From the NCBI RefSeq assembly GCF_002162135.1, contig NZ_CP021382.1:868001-932000 (forward strand): 64,000 bases of DNA, read 5' to 3'. The position numbers were made by a program, and so were the translations under genes. Below are positions 8,392 to 16,186 of the stretch, one piece after another. Below the pieces are notes generated by a model that was given only the letters and a program-made list of their open reading frames with translations, was not told the origin of the DNA and did not search any database. How positions within the stretch are numbered: position 1 is the first letter of the stretch; every line of letters begins with the position of its first letter. Origin of the DNA: Cellvibrio sp. PSBB006 (GTDB lineage Bacteria; Pseudomonadota; Gammaproteobacteria; Pseudomonadales; Cellvibrionaceae).

Positions 8392-9865
8392 GGCTTAGCT
8401 CCAGTCGATCCTGTTGCAACCGCAAACGAATCGTGTCGATGGGAAATGCCGGTGCAATATCAATGATGAAGATCAGGATAGACGGATCGTTTTCACTCAG
8501 CAGCCGCTGGATGCTGAATGCCTGTTCCGCCGTTTTGCCGCGCAACGCACCCAGTTGATGCAAACGATTAAAAAAATCCTGTAAAACAATGAGTGGTTTC
8601 GGATCGGCCGGGTCCACATTAAACAAGAGTTGGTGCCCCATGTGTTCCAGTTCGCGGTAGAGCCAACCAAGAAAGCGGGAAATCTCGCCGCTGCGGGCAT
8701 GCTCAGTTTGATCACCGAATACGCCGCCGGAAAGACGCTCATCATCCAGCTCCGTTTTTTGTAAGCGTGAGCGCAATACACCAATCGATTTGTCATTGCG
8801 CAGCACTTCAATGTGTTGCTGTGACAGTCGTGGAAAAGGTTCATAGCTGCCGGCCAGGGGCGTGCCGGCCACAGAGCGCCAGGCACCTTTACTGGCCACG
8901 GTTTCTGCCATCTTGCCCGCCAGCAATCCCGATGCGCTCATCAATCGATAGCGGTGATCGCGCACGTAGGGATAAATAATCTGGACGCGGTGCAATGATT
9001 CGGCAAATTGGCTTTTCTGTAAGGTGTTGATGTCAGCCAATGCACTGCGCGATTCCTGGGGTAATTCACCGAGCAATTCGCGATCCAGCGGCAGGCTGAT
9101 CAACATACGCAGGTCTGGCCGGAAGCGGGAAATCGCGGCGAGCATTTGCCGCATCAGTTCACCGAAATTGCGCGGTGCAGGCGGCTGCTGCATTTCTTCG
9201 CTGTTACGTCGTTCGCGCACACCGTCTTCGAGATTCGCGCTGCAGGGCAAAAACTGCGGCACCGGATTGGCAATACGCAGGTGCGGCACACCTTCAATAT
9301 GTGCAGGGATTTGCAAACGCTCCAGATCCGGCATAACCATCAAGCCCACCCGTGGCAAGCCCAACGCGCGAATAAAAGCATTGTCTGGACGAAGGTCCAT
9401 CGTGGTGTTCTGCTCATCAGGCAGAAAGGCTTGTTGTGCCAGGGCCTGATCAACATTGATCACCCACAATTTTTTAAACACATGACTACCGCTATAGCGA
9501 AAAAAATCCTCCACGGCGGCTGGCAACCATAATTGGCTTCCGGCAAGGCGGCTGCGGTACAGGGTCGCCGGGTTTTCTTGTGCGGCCGATTTTTCTTGCG
9601 AAAACAATTGAAGGAATTCCGCCAGGGAATAAATCGGAATCGGCAGGTTGTATAACGGGTCTGACTTCTCGCTGCTTTTTTTCAGGGCATCCAATTGCTC
9701 GGCGTAGCCCATTGCAGCCATTTCCCTGGTCATGGATTGATGGTTGAAGAGAACGTCTTTACTCGCCGCACCGGGGCAATGCCCGATCATCACCACCTCA
9801 AAGGCAGCTTGACGGTCAACCACCGGTTCCGGATCGAGGTATATGCGCTTGCCATCAAAATTCAT
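8384..9865 (-). CDS. second, divergent sheath-like protein
   Basis: The 493-residue protein has no clear sheath N-terminus, but its C-terminal third looks like the sheath fold: EISRFLGWLYRELEHMGHQL and DFFNRLHQLGALRGKTAEQA, then SILIFIIDIAPAFPIDTIRL, in the same order as sheath C-terminal domains. The middle (GLMVMPDLERLQIP and RVQIIYPYVRDHRYRLMSAS) resembles the region in which sheath subunits bind and position. The start at 9865 is favoured over an ATG 9 bases upstream because AGGGA has better spacing. It lies between the two tube genes and could cap the sheath or form its first ring. The family assignment is by pattern only. Confidence 0.65.
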   Translation of the reverse strand: MNFDGKRIYLDPEPVVDRQAAFEVVMIGHCPGAASKDVLFNHQSMTREMAAMGYAEQLDALKKSSEKSDPLYNLPIPIYSLAEFLQLFSQEKSAAQENPATLYRSRLAGSQLWLPAAVEDFFRYSGSHVFKKLWVINVDQALAQQAFLPDEQNTTMDLRPDNAFIRALGLPRVGLMVMPDLERLQIPAHIEGVPHLRIANPVPQFLPCSANLEDGVRERRNSEEMQQPPAPRNFGELMRQMLAAISRFRPDLRMLISLPLDRELLGELPQESRSALADINTLQKSQFAESLHRVQIIYPYVRDHRYRLMSASGLLAGKMAETVASKGAWRSVAGTPLAGSYEPFPRLSQQHIEVLRNDKSIGVLRSRLQKTELDDERLSGGVFGDQTEHARSGEISRFLGWLYRELEHMGHQLLFNVDPADPKPLIVLQDFFNRLHQLGALRGKTAEQAFSIQRLLSENDPSILIFIIDIAPAFPIDTIRLRLQQDRLELSRG

Positions 9866-9947
9866 TGCACCCATTCCCTGCCCGTCGGCGCGACAATGTC
9901 GCGCATGGTTTATGTTTATTGAATTACGCTAATCCCAAAAGAATTCA

Positions 9948-10406
9948 TCAGGACTCTTCAATCATTTCAACCGACAGCACCAGTTCTTCCATGGCGACAT
10001 CGCCACCGCCCTTGGCGGTCAAGGTAGGTCCGGTCCATTTGATCGGGGTAACGCCGTGCAGTGTCCAGGTCACCACCGTTTGCTGGCGGTTTTCGCTGAG
10101 TAATTTAATGGTGATGCCATCGCGCTTGGCAGTGATCTCGCCGTCCCGTGCCTGGTTCAACCATTCCCAGATATTTTCCGCACCAATCACGCCGCGCTTG
10201 AGTGTCACATCACCACTTTTGTGAATACCCAATATTTTGCTGACGTAATTAACCTTGGCATTGCCCGCGCGATATTCCGCAACGGTCACTTCTGCATTTA
10301 ACCCTGAGACTTCGGAGAATCCGCCGATGACTTCTTCTTCGCCGCCAAAACCGGTATTCACCAAAAAATTAAACGCTGAATAAGGTGTTTCTCGTGAAAT
10401 AGGCAT
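9948..10406 (-). CDS. inner tube protein 1 (gp19 family)
   Basis: The 152-residue protein is a second tail tube paralogue: MPISRETPYSAFNFLVNTGF, then VIGGFSEVSGLNAEVTVAEY, GDVTLKRGVIGAENIWEWLN and VAMEELVLSVEMIEES. It directly follows the main sheath gene, the usual position of the major tube protein. The ATG at 10406 has AAGGA 7 bases upstream; an upstream in-frame TTG is not needed. Many copies would stack to form the inner tube that is driven through the target envelope. It shares only the family pattern with the other tube protein, so the two probably have distinct places along the tube. Confidence 0.93.
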   Translation of the reverse strand: MPISRETPYSAFNFLVNTGFGGEEEVIGGFSEVSGLNAEVTVAEYRAGNAKVNYVSKILGIHKSGDVTLKRGVIGAENIWEWLNQARDGEITAKRDGITIKLLSENRQQTVVTWTLHGVTPIKWTGPTLTAKGGGDVAMEELVLSVEMIEES

Positions 10407-10435
10407 AATCAATTCCTTTCTATTGGCTGAAGAAA

Positions 10436-12664
10436 TTAAGCATCAGCCGTTTTCTGGCCGATTCGGAAAACGACAAATTCAGCGGGACGCAAGGGCGCCA
10501 CGCCCACTTCGCAAATCAGCCTGCCGTTATCAATATCGTTTTGCGTCATGGTGCTGCGATCGCAGCGCACAAAATACGCGGACGCTGGTTTACTGCCGAG
10601 CAGGCGGCCGTTTTTCCACTCATTGAATAAAAAGCTTTCCACCGTGGTAACCACATTGGCCCACAGCTTTTCCCCATTGGGTTCAAACACGGCCCACTGT
10701 GTGCCTTTATCAATGGAGCGTTCGAGATAAAGAAAGTAACGCCGCACATTCACGTACTTCCACTCAGGGTCACTGGATAAGGTGCGCCCGCCCCAGACAC
10801 GATGACCGCGACCGGCAAACGAACGCAGACAATTAATACCGTTGGGGTTGAGTAATTCCTGCTGGAATTTATTGATGTCCTGTTCAAACCGAAGCGCGCC
10901 CAATACCGGTGTATTGGCTGGTGCCTTGTGCACCCCGAAGTCAACATCAGTTCGCGCATAAATGCCGGCCATAAAACCGGAGGGCGGTAAATTAATGGTT
11001 TGCGATTGGCCGGTGGGATCAGACGTAACAACCCAGGGCGTGTAGAGTGCGAGGCGGGAATCATCAAAGTTATCGCGGAAAGCGCGCACTTCCGACAGGC
11101 TCATATTTTCACGGCTGTCGACCAATCCGATGCGGTAACGCATCTTTATGCAATGTTTAAGTAACTCTGCGACAACGGCTTGATGATTATCCGGATCATT
11201 CGCTGCCGCCGGTGTCATCACGATAGAAATATCATCAATTTCTTCCAACGCGGCCAAACCGGTGGAACCCTGTTGCTCATCCGTTTCGCCGGCGTAATCG
11301 ATTGCAATCGGCAAGTTTCCATCGGTGCCGCCCGCCAGCGTAATGATGTAACGGGGATCATCAAAGGAGTCTTCGTCAGGGTTTACTAAATCAGTATTGA
11401 ATAACGCAAAAAGCGCAGTATGTAATTGTTCAATACTTCCTTCTGCTGTTACTGCAATGGGTTGGGTTAAACCATCCAGTTTCTTTTCCGGGTCGTGTCG
11501 CAAGGCGCGGGAAACGAAATTTCTCCGGGTGCTATCCAGAGAGAGCCCGGCTGCGCGATATGCCACCTCTCCCCTACCGGGTGTTCCTTCATCCTCAACG
11601 CCGACTTTCCGCCGAATCACGTCCAGGGAAAATTCACGTTGTATATAAACGCCTTTTACCTCGTTGGGATAAAGGGCCAGGTGTTCCAGATCTAATGCTA
11701 TGGGCTCACCGGGTTCATCACCTTCTTCTGCTGGAGGTAAGGGATCAAGCGTGAGCGTATCGCCCGTCTGATTAATCGTGCCACGAAATATCAAACGATC
11801 ATCCAGCTCAAGCTCGATATGGCCATTTTCTGCCAAGGGTGCATTGAGCCTTATTTCGACCGGCGTATCACCAACCAAGGGACCGCTTGGTGGTGCAGAC
11901 AATGACGCATGGCGGAAGCTTGATGGCAGCTCATCAAATACTTCATTACTGATACCCTCACCTAACGCAGCAACATCAACTTCGACAGAACTGCTCGCAG
12001 GGGGCGTATCTTCAGGCGGCGTGTTTCTTACTTGCGCTGTTGAGCCAGCCAGAAAAGCAAATCCGGTTTCCGTTTTGGTTGCTACAACTTGTAACGACAG
12101 CAGAGGAAAATTTTCCTGTGGATGCGAAGGCGTTTCATCGAATTGATCCCTGGCGATGCCCGTCAGTGAAAGCAATCCCACAGCGCCAACAGGAATGTCA
12201 TCTGCCAGGGAATAGCTGCGGGTTTTGAGTAAGCTTTGCGTATCTTCCCAAAGCACTTCGACATCAAAATTGCCACCGGAACCGGGAAAGCGCGCTTCTA
12301 TACTTAAACCTTGCGCCGCCGCGCCAGCAGTTCCCGCCGTACTGCCGGCACCGCTGGTATCCGTATCGTTACCGCCGTTTACGACGCGCGCGACAAATAA
12401 TTGCTTGCCGCCATTCTCAAAGAATGCGCGTGCGGCTAGCGCGGTGTAATTAATATGGATTTCATCGCCGAATGTCAGGGAACCGGGGTCGCCATAAATC
12501 CGCTCATATTCGTTATAGCTGGTGATGACTTCCGGTGCGCCGCGCACGGGACCATAACGGGTCGGCCCCGCGATGGCGGCCACACTGGTGCCTACACCTT
12601 CGATAGATTTTGAGCGGAAACTGACTTCTTCGACAAACACTCCAGGAGCAAGATATTCCGGCAT
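10436..12664 (-). CDS. main contractile sheath protein
   Basis: The 742-residue protein starts MPEYLAPGVFVEEVSFRSKS and continues IEGVGTSVAAIAGPTRYGPV, the standard opening of phage tail sheath proteins. The C-terminal half shows the sheath core (VHKAPANTPVLGALRFEQDI, then GINCLRSFAGRGHRVWGGRT and YVNVRRYFLYLERSIDKGTQ). Its length is well above the roughly 350 to 500 residues of minimal sheaths. A large insertion between about residues 200 and 480, rich in Pro and acidic residues, probably makes a surface-exposed domain. AAGGA precedes the ATG. It would form the outer contractile layer. Confidence 0.95.
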   Translation of the reverse strand: MPEYLAPGVFVEEVSFRSKSIEGVGTSVAAIAGPTRYGPVRGAPEVITSYNEYERIYGDPGSLTFGDEIHINYTALAARAFFENGGKQLFVARVVNGGNDTDTSGAGSTAGTAGAAAQGLSIEARFPGSGGNFDVEVLWEDTQSLLKTRSYSLADDIPVGAVGLLSLTGIARDQFDETPSHPQENFPLLSLQVVATKTETGFAFLAGSTAQVRNTPPEDTPPASSSVEVDVAALGEGISNEVFDELPSSFRHASLSAPPSGPLVGDTPVEIRLNAPLAENGHIELELDDRLIFRGTINQTGDTLTLDPLPPAEEGDEPGEPIALDLEHLALYPNEVKGVYIQREFSLDVIRRKVGVEDEGTPGRGEVAYRAAGLSLDSTRRNFVSRALRHDPEKKLDGLTQPIAVTAEGSIEQLHTALFALFNTDLVNPDEDSFDDPRYIITLAGGTDGNLPIAIDYAGETDEQQGSTGLAALEEIDDISIVMTPAAANDPDNHQAVVAELLKHCIKMRYRIGLVDSRENMSLSEVRAFRDNFDDSRLALYTPWVVTSDPTGQSQTINLPPSGFMAGIYARTDVDFGVHKAPANTPVLGALRFEQDINKFQQELLNPNGINCLRSFAGRGHRVWGGRTLSSDPEWKYVNVRRYFLYLERSIDKGTQWAVFEPNGEKLWANVVTTVESFLFNEWKNGRLLGSKPASAYFVRCDRSTMTQNDIDNGRLICEVGVAPLRPAEFVVFRIGQKTADA

Positions 12665-12722
12665 GACCAGATTCCTTTTGCGTAGGTTAATGGGGCCGTA
12701 ACGGCATGTTCATAAAAACGGT

Positions 12723-13586
12723 TTAACGCTGTCTTAGCACAATAAAATTTTTGTCCTGACTGGTGATGCGCATTGCATTACCCGGCGTTACTGCTAACTC
12801 GATTGCAGGCAAGAAATCATCTGCCTCGGTAAAGCTCTCAATATCTGCATCGACTAATTGATCCGGATTGATCACATTGTCTTCGTCCAGATTCGTGTTT
12901 TCTTCCTCGTTATCCGTTTCCTCATCAATCGCAGCCATTTGAACTGTTAACACAGCGGCGTAAGTGGACGAAGGGGCATCCTTCGCCAGTGCCGGCATAC
13001 GATTTAATGGCAAAATAAAATCGCCGTGCGCGTCCGCTTGTGCGATAAAACGCAAGGGGTCACCCACCGTTGGCGTTACTACCGCCGTCACTAGAGCCCA
13101 GGCGGCAGGCTTCCAGGATTGATCTTGCGGGGGTTGATCATCCTCCGCGTCATACATCACCGTACCGATCAATGCTCCGGCTGAGGGAATCACTGTGCCT
13201 GACGGCGAGCGATACAACGCAAGCCAGTGCCCCGTTCCCTGGCCTGCATCAATGGAAAACAATCGTGGGTTGAAATAGCGCCTGGCGGGCGAGATGCGAC
13301 CATGCAATGGATAGCTACCCGCAAGCGGACGGGAAAAATCTGTTTCATCGGGCAATACAATGCGTTGCATCGCTTCCGGTAGTTTGCGAAAAAATTGCAC
13401 TTGATGCGCTTTGCTGAGCACACGTAAATCGCGCGGCGGCTGATGCAAGGTCAAACTCCATGCATCGCGCACCATGGGGCGATGGTCCGGCGCTGAATAA
13501 CCGGTGGCGTCATAGCAGTGAAGGTAATCACTGCCGTGGCGCAACGGAATTTCAAGCAATTGCGACGTCAACATAACAGCGTCCAC
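12723..13586 (-). CDS. unknown eCIS-operon protein with acidic tract
   Basis: The 287-residue protein is not one I recognise. It has no signal peptide or membrane segment. The middle (GALIGTVMYDAEDDQPP, then AWALVTAVVTPTVGDPLRFI and AQADAHGDFILPLNRMPAL) looks like a small beta-sandwich of the kind seen in carboxypeptidase-regulatory-like domains. It is followed by a strongly acidic tract (DEETDNEEENTNLDEDN) near residue 225. The start shown is a GTG at 13586; an in-frame ATG four codons later has GTGGA 7 bases upstream and is about as likely. Lying between the tube-terminator and sheath genes, it may be a structural or assembly component. Confidence 0.7.
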   Translation of the reverse strand: MDAVMLTSQLLEIPLRHGSDYLHCYDATGYSAPDHRPMVRDAWSLTLHQPPRDLRVLSKAHQVQFFRKLPEAMQRIVLPDETDFSRPLAGSYPLHGRISPARRYFNPRLFSIDAGQGTGHWLALYRSPSGTVIPSAGALIGTVMYDAEDDQPPQDQSWKPAAWALVTAVVTPTVGDPLRFIAQADAHGDFILPLNRMPALAKDAPSSTYAAVLTVQMAAIDEETDNEEENTNLDEDNVINPDQLVDADIESFTEADDFLPAIELAVTPGNAMRITSQDKNFIVLRQR

Positions 13587-13623
13587 TTAATCATTTTCCA
13601 TAAGCCTCTTTTCTGCATCCCGG

Positions 13624-14217
13624 TCAGGCGCCTTTTATCACGTTCATCGGCGTAACAAGCGTTTGCACCAGCGGTCCATTGACCCTTTCCGGTACCGGTA
13701 GCAAGCGCACCGTTTTAACCAGAAAAGGTACTGATAATTTGTAACTGCGCGGCAGGCCATCCCAGATACGCAACAAATCTTCCGTACTCATGTCTTCCGG
13801 AATAATTTGCACACTTTCGTTATCCCGCCAGAACGCATCTGCACCACCGATGTGGGAAATATCCAGATCCAGCGATGCCCCCAGATGTTGTAATCCCCAA
13901 CTGATCAACGCACTTTCGTTTTCACCGGTATCCGTCCAGGCAACCAATAGAAAATGCAAATTTATCGGCAACTCCGGTTGCATGGGTTTGGTTGTGCTGG
14001 TGGGATTCAGATATCGGTTTCTGCCAAACGGATCTACCGAAACACGGTGTAGATAAATGCCAAGGTTATTGCCTGTCGGCTCCGCGTCCAGCTCTTTGGT
14101 GCCCAGAATCAAAACGCCGGGCGAGGTAATAAAACTGGCGAGATCTGCTTCGGCACGCAGCTCCAGAAAATTCCTTAATGCTTCCAATATCGCTGGAACT
14201 GCCCTGAACGATGCCAC
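13624..14217 (-). CDS. DUF4255/Pvc16-type tube terminator
   Basis: The 197-residue protein fits DUF4255 (Pvc16 N-terminal domain, Afp16 group). It shows AVPAILEALRNFLELRAEAD, NNLGIYLHRVSVDPFGRNRY and LPINLHFLLVAWTDTGENES, all regular landmarks of the family, and SYKLSVPFLVKTVRLL near the end. Afp16-type proteins end the growing tube and set particle length. The start is GTG at 14217 with a strong GGAGGT 8 bases upstream. It is the first gene of the eCIS operon, so the promoter must lie in the 14218-14654 intergenic region. The C-terminus is short, so it is the N-domain-only form. Confidence 0.9.
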   Translation of the reverse strand: MASFRAVPAILEALRNFLELRAEADLASFITSPGVLILGTKELDAEPTGNNLGIYLHRVSVDPFGRNRYLNPTSTTKPMQPELPINLHFLLVAWTDTGENESALISWGLQHLGASLDLDISHIGGADAFWRDNESVQIIPEDMSTEDLLRIWDGLPRSYKLSVPFLVKTVRLLPVPERVNGPLVQTLVTPMNVIKGA

Positions 14218-14281
14218 TCAGCTACACCTCCATTTCCGTTTATGGGCTTTTAATTATGGAGAGCAAGCTCTATGCCAGATG

Positions 14282-14311
14282 AATATTTTCAAATAACCTA
14301 TTGAAAATATT
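14282..14311. promoter_or_regulatory. perfect 11-bp inverted repeat upstream of the eCIS operon
   Basis: AATATTTTCAA and TTGAAAATATT are perfect complements separated by 8 bases. The site is 65 bases upstream of the eCIS start codon, in the intergenic region shared with the ECF sigma gene. It may be an operator for a dimeric regulator or a hairpin in a transcript. Its AT-only stem and position favour an operator, but there is no proof. Confidence 0.45.
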
Positions 14312-14429
14312 ACGAATTAATAATTTTTTATCCGGACGGCGGGTTAAAAAAAACGCACCCTTGTTATCTATACATACTTGGTAAACCCACTTGTTATCGA
14401 CTCTGTAAGGGCACGAAGCGATGGTTTAC

Positions 14430-14449
14430 TTTTACCCGCTCGGGTAAAA
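14430..14449. promoter_or_regulatory. 20-bp palindrome between eCIS and ECF genes
   Basis: TTTTACCCG-CT-CGGGTAAAA is a perfect 9-bp inverted repeat with a 2-base centre. A half site, ATTACCC, follows at 14451-14457. It could be an operator for a dimeric regulator acting on either divergent gene. A terminator is less likely because there is no transcription unit to end here. The whole 14218-14654 stretch holds no gene that I can support. Confidence 0.4.
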
Positions 14450-14571
14450 AATTACCCACCCTTTTCTAACATCCACATGCGTTACCACGCCATGCGTGAT
14501 AGAAAAGACCTGCCCCAATACAACCTGAAAAAAATGAGCGTGAATATTGTGGAAAATTTAGCGATACATTT

Positions 14572-14600
14572 TGCATCCAAATTTACGCCCTGCGCGTATT
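14572..14600 (+). promoter_or_regulatory. probable ECF promoter of the sigma factor gene
   Basis: TGCATCCAAAT at 14572-14582 and CGTATT at 14595-14600 are spaced exactly like the motif pair upstream of the DUF4331 gene (16122-16150). The 11-base upstream element is identical in both, and the downstream element keeps CGT. The ECF start codon is 54 bases after the downstream element. Two identical elements at the two ends of one gene cluster is the expected pattern of sigma autoregulation plus target activation. The element resembles the TGATCC-CGTA type promoters of some ECF groups. Confidence 0.7.
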
Positions 14601-14654
14601 AGCTGCGTTAACCCCTATTTCTATACTCACACAATAAATAGAGACACTAATCTT

Positions 14655-15203
14655 ATGGATGACTCGCACCAGCATTACCTGCGCTTGTTAAGCGCCACCG
14701 CGCAAGGTGACCGAACGGCATTTTCAGAGCTTTACCATGACACGGCGGGAAAACTCTACGCCATTAGTTTGCAGATGCTGCACCGACGCGATTGGGCCGA
14801 GGATGCGGTACAAGAGGCCTATGTGCGCATCTGGCACAACGCGGGGGAGTATCAACAGGAAAAAGGTACCGTTCTCACCTGGATGATCAGCATCGTGCGT
14901 TATCGTGCCCTGGATATGCTTCGCGCCAGCAAAAGTCGACGTGAAAACAGCGGCGATGAACACCTTAATGAAGCTGAGGATGATCGCTCCCCGGAGCTTG
15001 ATTTATATGAAAAACGCGAGCGTGTACGCATTGATAAGTGCATGGATCATCTTGAGGGGCCACAGCGCCAGGCTATTCATCTGGCGTACTTTAAAGGGCT
15101 GACACACATCGAGGTGTGTGACCATCTGGAATCGCCCCTTGGTTCTGTTAAAAGCTGGATTCGTCGCGGACTGGAACGCTTAAAAAGGTGTCTTGAATCA
15201 TGA
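14655..15203 (+). CDS. ECF RNA polymerase sigma factor
   Basis: The 182-residue protein has the two sigma-70 regions of ECF factors. Region 2 shows DRTAFSELYHDTAGKLYAIS, then DWAEDAVQEAYVRIWHNAGE and TWMISIVRYRALDMLR. Region 4 shows LEGPQRQAIHLAYFKGLTHI and LGSVKSWIRRGLERLK, a helix-turn-helix. The ATG at 14655 is favoured over an upstream in-frame ATG at 14571, because that one overlaps the promoter motif. It overlaps the anti-sigma gene by 4 bases (ATGA), so the pair is coupled. It probably directs transcription of itself and of the DUF4331 operon. Confidence 0.93.
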   Translation: MDDSHQHYLRLLSATAQGDRTAFSELYHDTAGKLYAISLQMLHRRDWAEDAVQEAYVRIWHNAGEYQQEKGTVLTWMISIVRYRALDMLRASKSRRENSGDEHLNEAEDDRSPELDLYEKRERVRIDKCMDHLEGPQRQAIHLAYFKGLTHIEVCDHLESPLGSVKSWIRRGLERLKRCLES

Positions 15204-15910
15204 ATTATCTTATCGAAGAACGTCAAAATGCCTTAGCGTCAGAGTATGTTCTCGGCACACTCCACGGACCCGCTCGTGTGCGCTATCAGCGTCTCCTGAT
15301 GCAGTATCCATCCATGCGCCAGAGTCTTTGGTATTGGGAAAGATACCTTAACGCGATGGGCGGTGCCCTGCCCTCTGTAGCACCGCGTCCACAGGTATGG
15401 GAGAACATTCAAGCCCGGCTCGGCTTTGACGAAACATCTCAAGCACCGGTTAACAATGTCGTGCGCTTGCCCATCCAGCGCACACCACACCGGTGGCAAT
15501 GGCTCGCGGGACTATCAACAGCGGCGGCAATTTTGTTCGCGGTAATGTTGATGTGGCCGCAGCCTGCTTCAGTGCCGCCAGCACCAGCACAAGTCGCTAT
15601 TGTGCAAGGTGACAAAGCTCAGGCCCTGTGGCTAATAGAGTTGGGGGCTGACACACTTGAAGTTCAGGCAACGGATAAATTGCAAGCTCAAACCGACAAG
15701 GATTATGAGTTGTGGCTGGTGGCCGCTGATGGACGCGCGCCAATCTCTCTCGGTGTATTACCAAAACAAGGCAAGCTGGTGCTGCCACGCATAGCGTTGA
15801 TGGATCAGGTGGAGATTGCGGCCTTGGCCGTTAGCCTGGAACCATTAGGCGGATCGCCGACGGGCCAACCCACCACCGTGTTATACACCGCTGAATTAGT
15901 CACGCTGTAA
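15200..15910 (+). CDS. RskA-type anti-sigma factor
   Basis: The 236-residue protein is an anti-sigma-K type regulator. The N-terminal cytoplasmic part (LASEYVLGTLHGPARVRYQR, then MRQSLWYWERYLNAM) is the anti-sigma domain. One transmembrane helix follows (WLAGLSTAAAILFAVMLMW, about residues 99-117). The periplasmic C-terminal domain shows ALWLIELGADTLEVQATDKL, DKDYELWLVAADGRAPISLG and LEPLGGSPTGQPTTVLYTAE, the RskA signature. It would hold the sigma factor at the membrane until an envelope signal releases it. A terminator follows, so the target operon is transcribed separately. Confidence 0.92.
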   Translation: MNYLIEERQNALASEYVLGTLHGPARVRYQRLLMQYPSMRQSLWYWERYLNAMGGALPSVAPRPQVWENIQARLGFDETSQAPVNNVVRLPIQRTPHRWQWLAGLSTAAAILFAVMLMWPQPASVPPAPAQVAIVQGDKAQALWLIELGADTLEVQATDKLQAQTDKDYELWLVAADGRAPISLGVLPKQGKLVLPRIALMDQVEIAALAVSLEPLGGSPTGQPTTVLYTAELVTL

Positions 15911-15967
15911 CGAGTATGCGACCAACATAGAACACAGTTGCAATAAAAATAAAGCAGCGAACAATAG

Positions 15968-15995
15968 AAGGCCCTTCGTGGGCCTTTTTATTTTG
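15968..15995 (+). terminator. rho-independent terminator after the sigma/anti-sigma pair
   Basis: AAGGCCC and GGGCCTT pair across the loop TTCGT and are followed by TTTATTTT. It lies 58 bases after the anti-sigma stop and 127 bases before the second copy of the ECF promoter motif, so it separates the regulator pair from the operon it controls. Confidence 0.85.
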
Positions 15996-16121
15996 CTGTT
16001 TCCCGCCATTCGCTTATCGCTATCTCCCCATCGACATCACGCCTATTCGTCGACGTCTTATCCATAGATGTTCACATAAATCCTCGCGCCCCCAGAGAAT
16101 CAAAAAAAATTTGAAAAATAC

Positions 16122-16150
16122 TGCATCCAAATAACCACTTGAGCCGTTTG
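16122..16150 (+). promoter_or_regulatory. probable ECF promoter of the DUF4331 operon
   Basis: TGCATCCAAAT at 16122-16132 and CGTTTG at 16145-16150 repeat the element upstream of the sigma gene with the same 12-base gap between the two parts. The DUF4331 start codon is 36 bases after the downstream element. An AT-rich tract lies just upstream (16100-16120). Confidence 0.7.
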
Positions 16151-16186
16151 GAGTATGCAACCCACATCTTACGAGAAGGAAATATC

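Noticed and set aside
1..14217. The injection locus as a complete prophage
   Set aside because: No capsid, portal, terminase, integrase or lysis genes are seen in the visible part, and the DUF4255, DUF5908 and CIS-tube adaptor genes are typical of eCIS. Genes left of the window could still change this.
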